Of a stretch of 64,000 nt of DNA, positions 8,822 through 17,463 are shown in pieces. Below the pieces are notes generated by a model. That model ran no database searches. It was not told where the DNA came from and was given only the letters and a program-made list of their open reading frames with translations. This DNA comes from Niabella ginsenosidivorans (lineage in GTDB: Bacteria; Bacteroidota; Bacteroidia; Chitinophagales; Chitinophagaceae), in NCBI RefSeq assembly GCF_001654455.1, contig NZ_CP015772.1, positions 4,836,001 through 4,900,000 on the forward strand, read 5' to 3'. The position numbers and the translations under genes are program-made. Numbering within the stretch: position 1 is the stretch's first letter; each line of letters opens with the position of its first letter.

Positions 8822-9673
8822 TTACCTGCCGTTCTCCTGTTCCCGGTTTCCCGGCAAAAGCCGGAGCCATTCTGTTAATGCTTTTGTCCAGTCTTTCTTA
8901 TATAAAAAATGATCATTTAAACCCCATCCATGGCCACCCTCCGGGTATACATGCAGTTCCGCCGGTATCTTCATCCGATGCAACGCTTCATAATAACGGA
9001 CACTGTTCAATGGCGATACCGTTTTATCATCGTCACTAACCACAATAAAGGCCCGTGGCGTTTGTGAAGTAACCTGTAACTCATTGGAAAAATAATTGAT
9101 CCCCCTGTTGGTTGGTTTGTTGCCCAGGAACGATTTGCGGGAGCCGGCATGACAAAGCTCTTTTTTCATTGAAATAACCGGATAAAGCAGTACCTGGAAA
9201 GCAGGCCGTTCCCCGTCTGACGCATGCGTACACAAAGTTGCCGCCAGGTGCCCGCCGGCGGAAGCGCCCATGATGCCTATTTTATCCAGATCAATATGCC
9301 ATTCCGCCGCATGTTTCTTTACCACATGCATGGCCTTTTTTGCATCGTTCAGCGGAACATCCGGATGTCCGTTGGGAAGGCGGTATTTCAGTACGATCAG
9401 CGCAATACCCAGGTCATTAAAATAAGAGGCGAAACCGGTTCCTTCTTTTTCAAGCGCCAGAAAGGAATAGCCGCCACCAGGACAGGCAATTACGGCCATG
9501 CCATTGCTTTTTGCCGGAAGATATACTTTTAAAAGAGCCGTATCAGCAGTTTTCACCCCCTGCAACTCCGGCCAAAGCAGCAGCTCCCTGTATTGCTGCG
9601 CCTTAACGGGCAGGGAACCTGCCATTACCAGGAAAAGAAGCACTGCTATTTTTAAACAGGTATTTTTTTTCAT
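8822..9673 (-). CDS. Alpha/beta-hydrolase esterase (acetyl-xylan-esterase-like)
   Basis: A 283-residue exported serine esterase of the alpha/beta-hydrolase fold. The signal peptide ends near Ala25 (LPVKAQ). The oxyanion strand ACPGGGYS is followed by the nucleophile elbow GASAGG (Ser138), an acidic residue in SDDDKTV (about Asp214-216) and the catalytic His in GGHGWG (His248), in the right order and spacing. Family members commonly remove acetyl or other acyl groups from plant polysaccharides, which matches the setting. Its ATG overlaps the TGA of the upstream GH27 gene (ATGA at 9670-9673), so the two are co-translated. The exact acyl group and polymer are not predictable from sequence. Confidence 0.85.
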   Translation of the reverse strand: MKKNTCLKIAVLLFLVMAGSLPVKAQQYRELLLWPELQGVKTADTALLKVYLPAKSNGMAVIACPGGGYSFLALEKEGTGFASYFNDLGIALIVLKYRLPNGHPDVPLNDAKKAMHVVKKHAAEWHIDLDKIGIMGASAGGHLAATLCTHASDGERPAFQVLLYPVISMKKELCHAGSRKSFLGNKPTNRGINYFSNELQVTSQTPRAFIVVSDDDKTVSPLNSVRYYEALHRMKIPAELHVYPEGGHGWGLNDHFLYKKDWTKALTEWLRLLPGNREQENGR

Positions 9674-11682
9674 TCTGTTCTCCTGTTGTTATTGCAATTA
9701 AAGCCCGGTCTGATTTTTAAAAAAACAACACCATGTGCGGGTACTTCTGATGTATAGTTTTTACTGTACACGCCCAGGTCTTTTTGCTGCCATATATTGC
9801 GCACCCGCTGTTTCCCGTTCAGATGCAGCTGTTTCCAATCAATGGATAGTTCCTGCAGATTGTCTGACAGGTTAAATAGCCCTACTGCTATTGATCCATC
9901 GCCAAGCGGGCGGCTCCAAATTTCCGTTTCCTTTTCCCTGTCTGCCGCTACACGCTGCCCCTGTATACCCGCTGCATCCTGGTCAACAGCAATCACCTCC
10001 CTGTTGGTCAGCAGGCTCAGCGTAAATGCATCCATCTGCTTCAGGTCGCATCCGATCAGCAAAGGCGCAGCCAGAAGGCTCCAGAGTGTAATGTGCGTGT
10101 ACTGTTCATCGGGTGTCAGGTTGGTGGTATGAATATCCTTTCCCCAGCCCAGTTTTCCAAGAACCAGCATATCCGGGTCATTCCAGCTGCCGGGTTTTGC
10201 AAAGGGCTGCCATTTGTTTTGCAAAAACCCAATGGTGGTCATACTGCACCAGGAGTCATGAATATCGCCCGTGGTGCGCCAGGCATTTGCTAAACGGCTC
10301 CAGTCTTCTGCCAGCTCAAAAGGTGCTGCATTGGAAATGCTGAGCGTGATATCTCTGCCGGATTGCCGGAACAGGTAACTGAGCTCTGCCGTATGGGCAA
10401 TATCATTGGTTACCCAATCGTATTTTACATAATCAAAACCCCACGCTGCCCATTGCTGCACATCCTGTTTGGCAAAGGATACCGCGCCATACCTTCGCGA
10501 CGCATTTATGATCTTTCCTTCCGGCGTATCAGCACTGCTGCCTGTATAGCCTGCATAGGTTTGTACCCAGGGAGAAGAGTAGATACCTATTTTAAGCCCT
10601 TTGCTATGCACATAATCCACCAGCGCCTTCATATCCGGAAATTTTTTATTGGGCATAATTGCATTGAACTTACCGCCGCGCTGTCCCTGCCACCCGTCAT
10701 CAATGTTGATATAAGCATAGCCATATTGGTTTAAACCAAGCGCCACCAGGGCATCCGTCATATCTCTTATTTTCTGATCCGATATATCCGCGCCAAACAC
10801 ATTCCAGCTGTTCCAGCCCATTGGTGGCGTCCGGTTTATTTTTTTGCCGATCTCAATCGTGAGCTCCTTTGTATCAGTTCCATATCCATTTTTTGCAGTA
10901 ACGGTAACCTTATAGGTTCCGTTTTGCGCTGCCTTCCCGGTAATGATGCCGGTGCGCTCATCAACCGACAGCCCGTCCGGTAAATCCCTTGCAATAATAT
11001 GCACCGGGCGTTCACCGGATACCGGTATTGTAAATAAAAACGGGTTCCCTGCACGCGCGCCCAAAATATAGGGAGCATTTATATGGGGTTGCTTTTGAGG
11101 AACCGGACTTAATACATATTCTTTTTCGCGTTTCCGTTTTACGGAAACCGGATTTGCCCCTTCCACTTCAAAGCGGGCGTTTACCCAATCGGCCCGGTCC
11201 CCGGCAATTCCATCACCGGCATGATCTACCCATAAAATAAGAGAATGAATCCCTTTGGTGCTAATGGCCAGCTTTTTTGCTTTTTGCCGGCCATGCATTA
11301 CCCCGCTGCGCCAGATTATTTTACCATCGCCGATAATGATAAACTCCGCGCTTGCCTGTTTCAGTTCGTGTTCCGGAGCCGAATCATCAATGCCCACGGC
11401 GGCTTTGAAGGCAACGGTTCTTCCATCCAGTTTTACCCGGAAGACGCCTGCTGCATGTGTGCCTACGCCCCGTTTGAATACCTCTCCTGAAATGGAAAGT
11501 GGCGTCCTCCACATAGACTGGTTGGCCAGCGCTTTTCCTGCGGACTGGTCTACATTGGTCAGATCCAGTTCATTCAGCCATACAATACGGGTAGGCGGTT
11601 TATAACCGGTACATAGGATTGTTAACAACAGACCCAACAACAAGAGATGCATGTGTTGTTTCCTGTTTGAAAGAATCATCAT
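9670..11682 (-). CDS. GH27 alpha-galactosidase with NPCBM and Ig-like domains
   Basis: A 670-residue exported enzyme that releases terminal alpha-linked galactose (some GH27 members act on beta-L-arabinopyranose). Domain order: hydrophobic signal (about 11-25), NPCBM-type domain (33-175, with FKRGVGTHAAGVFRVKL), putative Ig domain of the He_PIG type (205-278, ending LTIEIG), then GH27 from TPPMGWNSWNVFGA at 286. Asp422 in YVKYDWV is the nucleophile and Asp473 in RTTGDIHDSW the acid/base. The early INIDDGWQ motif is also typical. An alternative start at 11,652 (MHLLLLG) would give an equally good signal peptide. It lies 34 bp after SusD and is coupled to the esterase by an ATGA overlap. Confidence 0.93.
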   Translation of the reverse strand: MMILSNRKQHMHLLLLGLLLTILCTGYKPPTRIVWLNELDLTNVDQSAGKALANQSMWRTPLSISGEVFKRGVGTHAAGVFRVKLDGRTVAFKAAVGIDDSAPEHELKQASAEFIIIGDGKIIWRSGVMHGRQKAKKLAISTKGIHSLILWVDHAGDGIAGDRADWVNARFEVEGANPVSVKRKREKEYVLSPVPQKQPHINAPYILGARAGNPFLFTIPVSGERPVHIIARDLPDGLSVDERTGIITGKAAQNGTYKVTVTAKNGYGTDTKELTIEIGKKINRTPPMGWNSWNVFGADISDQKIRDMTDALVALGLNQYGYAYINIDDGWQGQRGGKFNAIMPNKKFPDMKALVDYVHSKGLKIGIYSSPWVQTYAGYTGSSADTPEGKIINASRRYGAVSFAKQDVQQWAAWGFDYVKYDWVTNDIAHTAELSYLFRQSGRDITLSISNAAPFELAEDWSRLANAWRTTGDIHDSWCSMTTIGFLQNKWQPFAKPGSWNDPDMLVLGKLGWGKDIHTTNLTPDEQYTHITLWSLLAAPLLIGCDLKQMDAFTLSLLTNREVIAVDQDAAGIQGQRVAADREKETEIWSRPLGDGSIAVGLFNLSDNLQELSIDWKQLHLNGKQRVRNIWQQKDLGVYSKNYTSEVPAHGVVFLKIRPGFNCNNNRRTE

Positions 11683-11716
11683 TCTGAATCAGTTTATTTT
11701 TGCAGAGGCTGCTTCA

Positions 11717-13606
11717 CTAATACCCCTTATTCTGTACGCAGTTGGCATTCCTGTCCAGCTCTGTTTGCACAATCGGCAAGGCATACTGGTTATCCGAATT
11801 CCAGGTTAAAGAGCCCGCGCGCGTTTTCTCATACACTTTTGCCTCGTTGGGCCCAAGCGCCCATCTTCTTACATTGAACCACCATTTTGCCTCACCAAAG
11901 GTTTCCGCCCAGGTTTCATAATAAAGCGCATTTAATGCCAGTTGATCTTTAAATGAAGGATCCGCCTTATCCGGATTCAAACTGGCTTTCGTGATCTTTG
12001 AGGTGGCTGTAATTGCCGTATAATCCACCCCTGGCTGACCGGCCGCTTCAGGTAGGTTCCAGGCGCGGCGATGCACCTTGTTGATGTAGCTTAATGCATT
12101 TGCATCCGTGTTGCTGCCGCTGATCTTCCAGTAACATTCTGCCAGGTTCAGGTAAACTTCCGGAAGGCGGGTAAAATAAAAATCGGCGCCATGCATACGG
12201 GGGTTCTGGCTGGCCTGCACATCATACAGGTTAAACTTCCGCAAACTCCATCCGTGTTTGATGATATCGCTGCCCAGGTGCTCATTCAGCTGGTACTCTG
12301 TTTCCGTGCCGGCTCCATAAGGAAGGATGGCTACTTTGGCGGTATTGTTCATTACAGAATCTACCCAGGGCTGATAGGCAGACACCCACAAACGCGGATC
12401 GGGGTCCACACTGTACCGCTTTAGCTGCTTCATATGCCGGCAGGAATCTACATAGGCAGCACTTACCGTACGGCCGGGTGTGCCCAGGTTTTGCAGAACC
12501 GGATAGTATTCCTGCGGAAAACCAAAACGGCCAAGGTTCCGGTCGTGCATAAACATATTGCCATAGCCGGGCGTAGCGCCGCCCGGGGCACCGTTATCAT
12601 AGAAGGGTGTATACAGCAGGCTTACCGCAGATGCCGTTGAAGCACCGGCCATCGCGTTATCTCCGGAACGAACAATAGCAATCTGGTGCAGGGCTTCCGT
12701 GTTATTATTCTCTGTATTGGCATACTGGGGATTGCCATTCCACATATTATAATAATCCTGAAAGCTCATCAGGGTTTTCCCTGAATGCTGAACAATATCC
12801 AGAAAAGCATCCCGCGCTTCGGTCCAGCGCTCTTCATACATTAAAGCCCGGCCCAGCAACGCCTCGGCAGCATAATAATCAATACGGCCTTTATCGGCAC
12901 CCGTCCAGATTTTTTTGGTGCCATCTGCGGGATCTGTTAGTTGTTCCATAGCGCTTTTCAGATCGTAGATAATATAATCCCAGCACTCTTTTACCGTGCT
13001 GCGGGGGCGCATTTCATCTTCCCGGTCCCCTATTTTAATATCGGAAGTAAATAAGATCACCCCCGGGTTGGTATTATCCCCATTATTCTTTACCACCACT
13101 TCCTGCGCGTACAGGTTCATTAAAAAGAAATAATGCCAGGCACGCAGGTAGTGGGCTTCTCCCAGTTTATACCGTAAGGCAAGTGTATCAGCAGGCGATA
13201 GCGTTCCGCCCTTTTTTTCTTTAAAATTGGGAACGATGAGGTCAATAAACGTGCGCGCCTGCTGAACGCCCCTGTACAGGCCTCGCCAGGGAGCACCGGA
13301 ATAGCTGTTAGCTGCATTGACCTGCAAAACCTGCAATTCATTCCACTCGCTGGTGCCCAGCCAGGCTACATCACCGGTATGATCTATGTTATAAAAAAAG
13401 CGGCCCAATCCGGAAAAACCAAAGAGCTCCACGCAATGGGTATTGGCATAGGGGGAGTTTAGAAAATAATTCACCTGGGCCATGCTTTCCGGGAAAATAT
13501 CCGGACTAAGCACATTATAGGGTTTGGACGCATCTACAAAACCTTTCTTACAACCAAAAAACAACAGGCTGAGGATACAGGCAATGATGATAAAAGTATG
13601 TTTCAT
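11717..13606 (-). CDS. SusD/RagB family outer-membrane glycan-binding lipoprotein
   Basis: A 629-residue surface lipoprotein that forms the lid of the SusC transporter and binds oligosaccharides. The lipobox LLFFGC places the lipidated Cys at residue 19. The N-terminal TPR-like helices (YKLGEAHYLRAWHYFFLMNLY) and the C-terminal NALYYETWAETFGEAKWWFNVRRW with LPIVQTELDRN are SusD signatures. It lies 30 bp downstream of its SusC partner. It is longer than the other two SusD proteins of the window and clearly from another subgroup, consistent with a different ligand. Confidence 0.95.
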   Translation of the reverse strand: MKHTFIIIACILSLLFFGCKKGFVDASKPYNVLSPDIFPESMAQVNYFLNSPYANTHCVELFGFSGLGRFFYNIDHTGDVAWLGTSEWNELQVLQVNAANSYSGAPWRGLYRGVQQARTFIDLIVPNFKEKKGGTLSPADTLALRYKLGEAHYLRAWHYFFLMNLYAQEVVVKNNGDNTNPGVILFTSDIKIGDREDEMRPRSTVKECWDYIIYDLKSAMEQLTDPADGTKKIWTGADKGRIDYYAAEALLGRALMYEERWTEARDAFLDIVQHSGKTLMSFQDYYNMWNGNPQYANTENNNTEALHQIAIVRSGDNAMAGASTASAVSLLYTPFYDNGAPGGATPGYGNMFMHDRNLGRFGFPQEYYPVLQNLGTPGRTVSAAYVDSCRHMKQLKRYSVDPDPRLWVSAYQPWVDSVMNNTAKVAILPYGAGTETEYQLNEHLGSDIIKHGWSLRKFNLYDVQASQNPRMHGADFYFTRLPEVYLNLAECYWKISGSNTDANALSYINKVHRRAWNLPEAAGQPGVDYTAITATSKITKASLNPDKADPSFKDQLALNALYYETWAETFGEAKWWFNVRRWALGPNEAKVYEKTRAGSLTWNSDNQYALPIVQTELDRNANCVQNKGY

Positions 13607-13636
13607 TTATAGTAAAATTTTGTTTTTAAGAATGGA

Positions 13637-16600
13637 TCAGAACCCGAATTCAATTCCGAATGAATGCAGCCTTGTTTTAGGATACACCTCAGCCGAAATA
13701 ATGCCCTGTGCCAGGGCGCTTGCATTGGCACCGGCAAAGCCTACCTCCGGATCCACATTCTTTACTTTGGTGATCACAAATAAATTCTGCCCGCTGTAGT
13801 AGACCCTTATGTGCGTCATTTTTATACGATTTAACAGTTTTTGCGGCAGGTTGTAGCCCACCTGCAAATTCTGCAGGCGCAAAAAGGAACCTTTTTGTAT
13901 ATGAAAATCAGAGATTCTTTTATAGTTGCCATTGGGGTCATACTGGAAAGAGTTACCATCCAGGTATCCCCAGCGGGGCTGGCCGGTAAGCCCGTTCCCA
14001 TACATAAAGGAGCTGTTAAATACCTGGGCTGTGGTATTAAAATCGTTATAAACGCTCTGGTAATAACCATCCATACCATTATAGATATCGTTTCCATACA
14101 CCCCGTTAAAGAAGGATACCAGGTCAAATCCTTTATAGGATAAACCGATATTAAAGCCATAGGTCATTTTGGGAAGCGGGTTGCCGATGACGGTACGATC
14201 CTGGTCGTTGATGACGTTATCCCCGTTCAGGTCTACATACCAGATATCGCCGGGGCCAGATCCTGCTGCATACCAGTATGCATTCCCCGCTGCCTGCGCT
14301 TTTGCATTCAGCTCATCAATCGTTTTCTGATCGGGGATCAGCCCTTTTGTTTTAAACCCGTAGAACTGTGAAATAGGTGCATTCAATTCTGTACGGGTTA
14401 CTGTTCCTGACCAGTACTCACCTGCGGATCCGGCATCTATCGGCAATTGCTCTCCTCCAAAGGATAAGATTTTATTATGATTAAACGCGGCGTTCAAGCC
14501 AATATCCACACCCAGCTTTCCAAAATTGTCCCGGTAATTCAGGGTAAACTCCAGCCCCTTGTTCCTCATTTTTCCCAGGTTCATATCCACGGCGTATGTA
14601 TCTGAAGAAGAATGCCCAAAGCCCATGCCCGAACTGAGCGGCAGCTTGCGCTGGTACAGCATATCTCTTGTATCCTTTACATAATAATCTACCGTTACGT
14701 TCAGCCGGTTATTAAAGAGGCCGATGTCCAGTCCTGCGTTTGAGGTCACCACCGTTTCCCAGCGGATGCTCTCATTGGCCACTTTACCAATACCCCAGCC
14801 GTTTACCGGACCGGTGCCGGGTAATTCATTGAACTGTGTTTTTTCATAATTGGCCAGGGAGGGAATATATACATAACTGCCCACCCCGTCATTTCCCAGA
14901 CTTCCGTAAGAAAGCCGCAGCTTCAGATCAGACAAAGGACGGATCTTGTCTTTAATAAATTTTTCTTCAATCAGCCGCCAGCCCAGGGCCGCAGAAGGAA
15001 AAGTGCCTTTGCGGTACAGGGGTGCAAACCGGTCGCTGATGTCCTGGCGCAGGTTGGCCTCAAACAGGTATTTATTATTATAGGCATAGTTAATGCGGCC
15101 AAAATAGCTCTGCATACGGGAAATGCCATAATCCATATCTGTAGAGCGGCCGCTGGTATTGCCCGGCACATTGCTTAAGGCAGATGACTCTGCAAAACCC
15201 ACCGGGAAAGCATCGGAAATGACCGGAACCGAGTAGGCAGAGTTCACAGCATAGATGGAACCGGAAAGATTATCAGAGGAAGACATGCGGGCTTCTGTTC
15301 CTGCCAGCACTTTAAACTCATGCGCTCCCAGTTTCCGGTCGTAAGATGCCACAAGGTTGCCCACATAGGCCATGGACAGGCTGCTTTGCTTCCTGAGGTT
15401 GTCCTGCGGCTGGTTGGATTGCCCGGATACATACCATTTGGGCTCAAACTGCCGGGCCATGCTGGTGCTCCAGTTGCCCCCGCCTGTAGAGCGGATGTGC
15501 AGCCCTTTAAGTGGTTCATAATCGATATACAGATTGCCTTCTGCTTCCAGCGAATTATAGCGCCTGTTGGTCGTGTTGATATAGGCGGCCCAGTTGCCCC
15601 CGTTATAGTTGCCGGATGACGGCAGCCCGCCCCAGGAGCCATCATCGTTTTGCGGCCGCATCATTGGGGTGGAACGGAAGGGCAGTGCATAGGCATTGGC
15701 CTGGCTGCCGGTAATTACCGGGGGATTATCCTGGTAATAATACAGGTTCAGGCTTTCGCCTATTTTTATTTTTTTACCCAGGTTATAATCGCTATTAATG
15801 CGGAAGCTGTACCGCTCCGACCAGGTATTGGTAACCACACCATCCACCCGCCGGTAGCCGGCAGAAATATAATAGTTCTGTTTTTCACTGCCCCCGCTAA
15901 CGGAAGCATTATAATTTTGTTCCTTGCCGGTACGGTACAGGTAGTCCACCCAGTCTGTATTTACAGATTCGTCCCAGCCCGTGGCGGATGGAATAATGGC
16001 CGCCCAGGCCCGTTTATAATCCGGCGTTCCCAGCAGTTTTGGCAGAAAAGTAGCAGTGCTGTACCCCTGCGTCAACGAAAAATCAACGCTCATTTTTTCC
16101 TTACGGGCGCCTCTTTTGGTGGTGATCAGGATTACCCCGCCGGCAGCCCTGGAGCCATAAATGGCAGAGGAAGAAGCATCCCGCAGTACCTGAATGTCTT
16201 CGATATCCCTCATGTTCATATTGAACCCGGTATTGCCTACGGCCGGCACCCCGTCTATCACATATAAGGGGGCCATTCCCCTTATATTTCCTACTCCCCG
16301 TATTACAACCGTGCCGGTAGAGCGCGGGTCGCCGCTTGCATTGGTTACCTGAACACCCGCTGCACGGCCCTGGATGAGGTTGGCAATACCGGTAACCGCC
16401 ATTTTGGAAATATCCTTTGCCTTTATAGAGGAAACGGCACCTGTAAGGTTTGCTTTTTTTTGTGTACCATAACCGATCACCACTACATCATCCAGCTGTT
16501 TCGAATCGGCTGTTAACACCACTTCCAGTTCCTTTTCCTGGCTGTTTACCGTTATTGTTTTTGTGGTAAACCCCGAGCTGCTAAAAACAAGATCGGCCGG

Positions 16601-16810
16601 TATTTTTTTGAGAATAATGGAAAATTGCCCGTTAGCATTTGTGGTTACCCCGTTTGTGGCTCCGCTTTCGGTTACGGTAACGCCTATCAATGGTTCCTGC
16701 TGCTCCGAAACAACCACGCCTTTTACCACCGTATCCTGTGCCCATGACTGCTGTGTTCCCAAAAGGGCCAGCATGAGCAATACAATGCTAAAGAACTTTT
16801 GCACTTTCAT
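13637..16810 (-). CDS. SusC/RagA TonB-dependent outer-membrane transporter
   Basis: A 1057-residue transporter that imports oligosaccharides across the outer membrane using TonB energy. The signal peptide ends at SWAQ; a carboxypeptidase-regulatory-like domain follows (VKGVVVSEQQEPLIGVTV, about 28-110), then the Ton-box-like VVVIGYGTQKK, the plug with YVIDGVPAVG and SSAIYGSRAAGGVILITTKRG, and a 22-strand barrel ending in an aromatic residue (FGIEFGF). It is the first gene of PUL A, with a strong promoter at 16,854-16,886 giving a short leader. No STN domain is present, so it is not the type that signals directly to a FecR anti-sigma factor. Confidence 0.96.
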   Translation of the reverse strand: MKVQKFFSIVLLMLALLGTQQSWAQDTVVKGVVVSEQQEPLIGVTVTESGATNGVTTNANGQFSIILKKIPADLVFSSSGFTTKTITVNSQEKELEVVLTADSKQLDDVVVIGYGTQKKANLTGAVSSIKAKDISKMAVTGIANLIQGRAAGVQVTNASGDPRSTGTVVIRGVGNIRGMAPLYVIDGVPAVGNTGFNMNMRDIEDIQVLRDASSSAIYGSRAAGGVILITTKRGARKEKMSVDFSLTQGYSTATFLPKLLGTPDYKRAWAAIIPSATGWDESVNTDWVDYLYRTGKEQNYNASVSGGSEKQNYYISAGYRRVDGVVTNTWSERYSFRINSDYNLGKKIKIGESLNLYYYQDNPPVITGSQANAYALPFRSTPMMRPQNDDGSWGGLPSSGNYNGGNWAAYINTTNRRYNSLEAEGNLYIDYEPLKGLHIRSTGGGNWSTSMARQFEPKWYVSGQSNQPQDNLRKQSSLSMAYVGNLVASYDRKLGAHEFKVLAGTEARMSSSDNLSGSIYAVNSAYSVPVISDAFPVGFAESSALSNVPGNTSGRSTDMDYGISRMQSYFGRINYAYNNKYLFEANLRQDISDRFAPLYRKGTFPSAALGWRLIEEKFIKDKIRPLSDLKLRLSYGSLGNDGVGSYVYIPSLANYEKTQFNELPGTGPVNGWGIGKVANESIRWETVVTSNAGLDIGLFNNRLNVTVDYYVKDTRDMLYQRKLPLSSGMGFGHSSSDTYAVDMNLGKMRNKGLEFTLNYRDNFGKLGVDIGLNAAFNHNKILSFGGEQLPIDAGSAGEYWSGTVTRTELNAPISQFYGFKTKGLIPDQKTIDELNAKAQAAGNAYWYAAGSGPGDIWYVDLNGDNVINDQDRTVIGNPLPKMTYGFNIGLSYKGFDLVSFFNGVYGNDIYNGMDGYYQSVYNDFNTTAQVFNSSFMYGNGLTGQPRWGYLDGNSFQYDPNGNYKRISDFHIQKGSFLRLQNLQVGYNLPQKLLNRIKMTHIRVYYSGQNLFVITKVKNVDPEVGFAGANASALAQGIISAEVYPKTRLHSFGIEFGF

Positions 16811-16853
16811 ATGACTTACAATTTTTAAATGGATTTGAAAAAGATTCCGGGCG

Positions 16854-16886
16854 CAAATGTATCAGCACCCAGGTAGCAGCCTCAAA
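16854..16886 (-). promoter_or_regulatory. Promoter of PUL A (SusC)
   Basis: On the minus strand a TTTG (16,886-16,883), 21 nt spacer and TACATTTG (16,861-16,854) match the Bacteroidota housekeeping consensus TTTG/TAnnTTTG. Transcription would start near 16,847, giving a leader of about 36 nt before the SusC ATG at 16,810. Confidence 0.65.
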
Positions 16887-17033
16887 TAAAACAGGAAAAA
16901 AACAGCAACAAAGGGAATACAAAATAAAAACAAAACATATAGAACACTATTAATCAAAACGTTATGTTTTATCAGAGGCATTATGTGGAAAATTACTATC
17001 ACGCCCGGGTCTTAAGAATAGCTATCAGCGATA

Positions 17034-17333
17034 TTGCCTGTCCGATGTGGCGGACTTCCAAGCCACCTGTCTAAAAAAGAATATAGTAACCCGTATTTAG
17101 TGTTTCAGCGGTTTTTCAGTTACCTGTCGTGCACTGATTGGCTGCTGCACCGGGAGCAGGTAGTGGGGGGCACCTTTTGCTGTGATGCTGCTTTTGCACC
17201 AGTTGCGCCGCTGAAAGTGTACCACCATTTGGCAAAACTGGCAGAAGTTGCTCATTTCATTAATGTACGGGAAGTAACCTATGTGGGTAGCTGCCTAAAA
17301 GGAAAAAGTATTGGAATATATGAGCCGGGTTAA
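17034..17333 (+). CDS. Doubtful small ORF, possible gene remnant
   Basis: A 99-codon frame that would need a TTG start at 17,034; no ATG lies near its beginning in frame. The translation is rich in aromatics and cysteines (FFSYLSCTDWLLHREQ, then KVYHHLAKLAEVAHFI) and has no signal peptide or motif I recognise. It is the only plus-strand frame of this size in a wholly minus-strand neighbourhood and has no convincing promoter. The helical HHLAKLAEVAHFI segment looks protein-like, so it may be a decayed piece of a longer gene, but it could equally be noncoding. Confidence 0.2.
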   Translation: MPVRCGGLPSHLSKKEYSNPYLVFQRFFSYLSCTDWLLHREQVVGGTFCCDAAFAPVAPLKVYHHLAKLAEVAHFINVREVTYVGSCLKGKSIGIYEPG

Positions 17334-17423
17334 CGCCAGGCCACCGGTAAACCGTTGCAATGAAATCCATATATCCGGCAATAAATACCAATTTTTGCCA
17401 ATTATGTATTTTAAACAGAAAAT

Positions 17424-17454
17424 CCGGTCATAAAAGGGTTGGCTTTATGACCGG
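17424..17454 (-). terminator. Rho-independent terminator after beta-helix gene
   Basis: A perfect 11-bp inverted repeat, CCGGTCATAAA and TTTATGACCGG, with a 9-nt loop, starting 10 bp after the stop codon of the minus-strand gene. In the minus-strand transcript it is followed by ATTTTCTGTTT, a U-rich tail. Confidence 0.75.
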
Positions 17455-17463
17455 AGCATATTG

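Larger units (their letters stand above)
16811..17463. other. Intergenic region between SusC and beta-helix genes
   Basis: About 650 bp. It contains the PUL A promoter at one end, the terminator of the beta-helix gene at the other (17,424-17,454) and, between them, a weak 99-codon plus-strand frame. The first part is very A-rich (16,885-16,960). Nothing else is recognised. Confidence 0.5.

Noticed and set aside
15650-16267. 205-codon plus-strand frame
   Set aside because: Antisense to the SusC plug and first barrel strands; no family resemblance.
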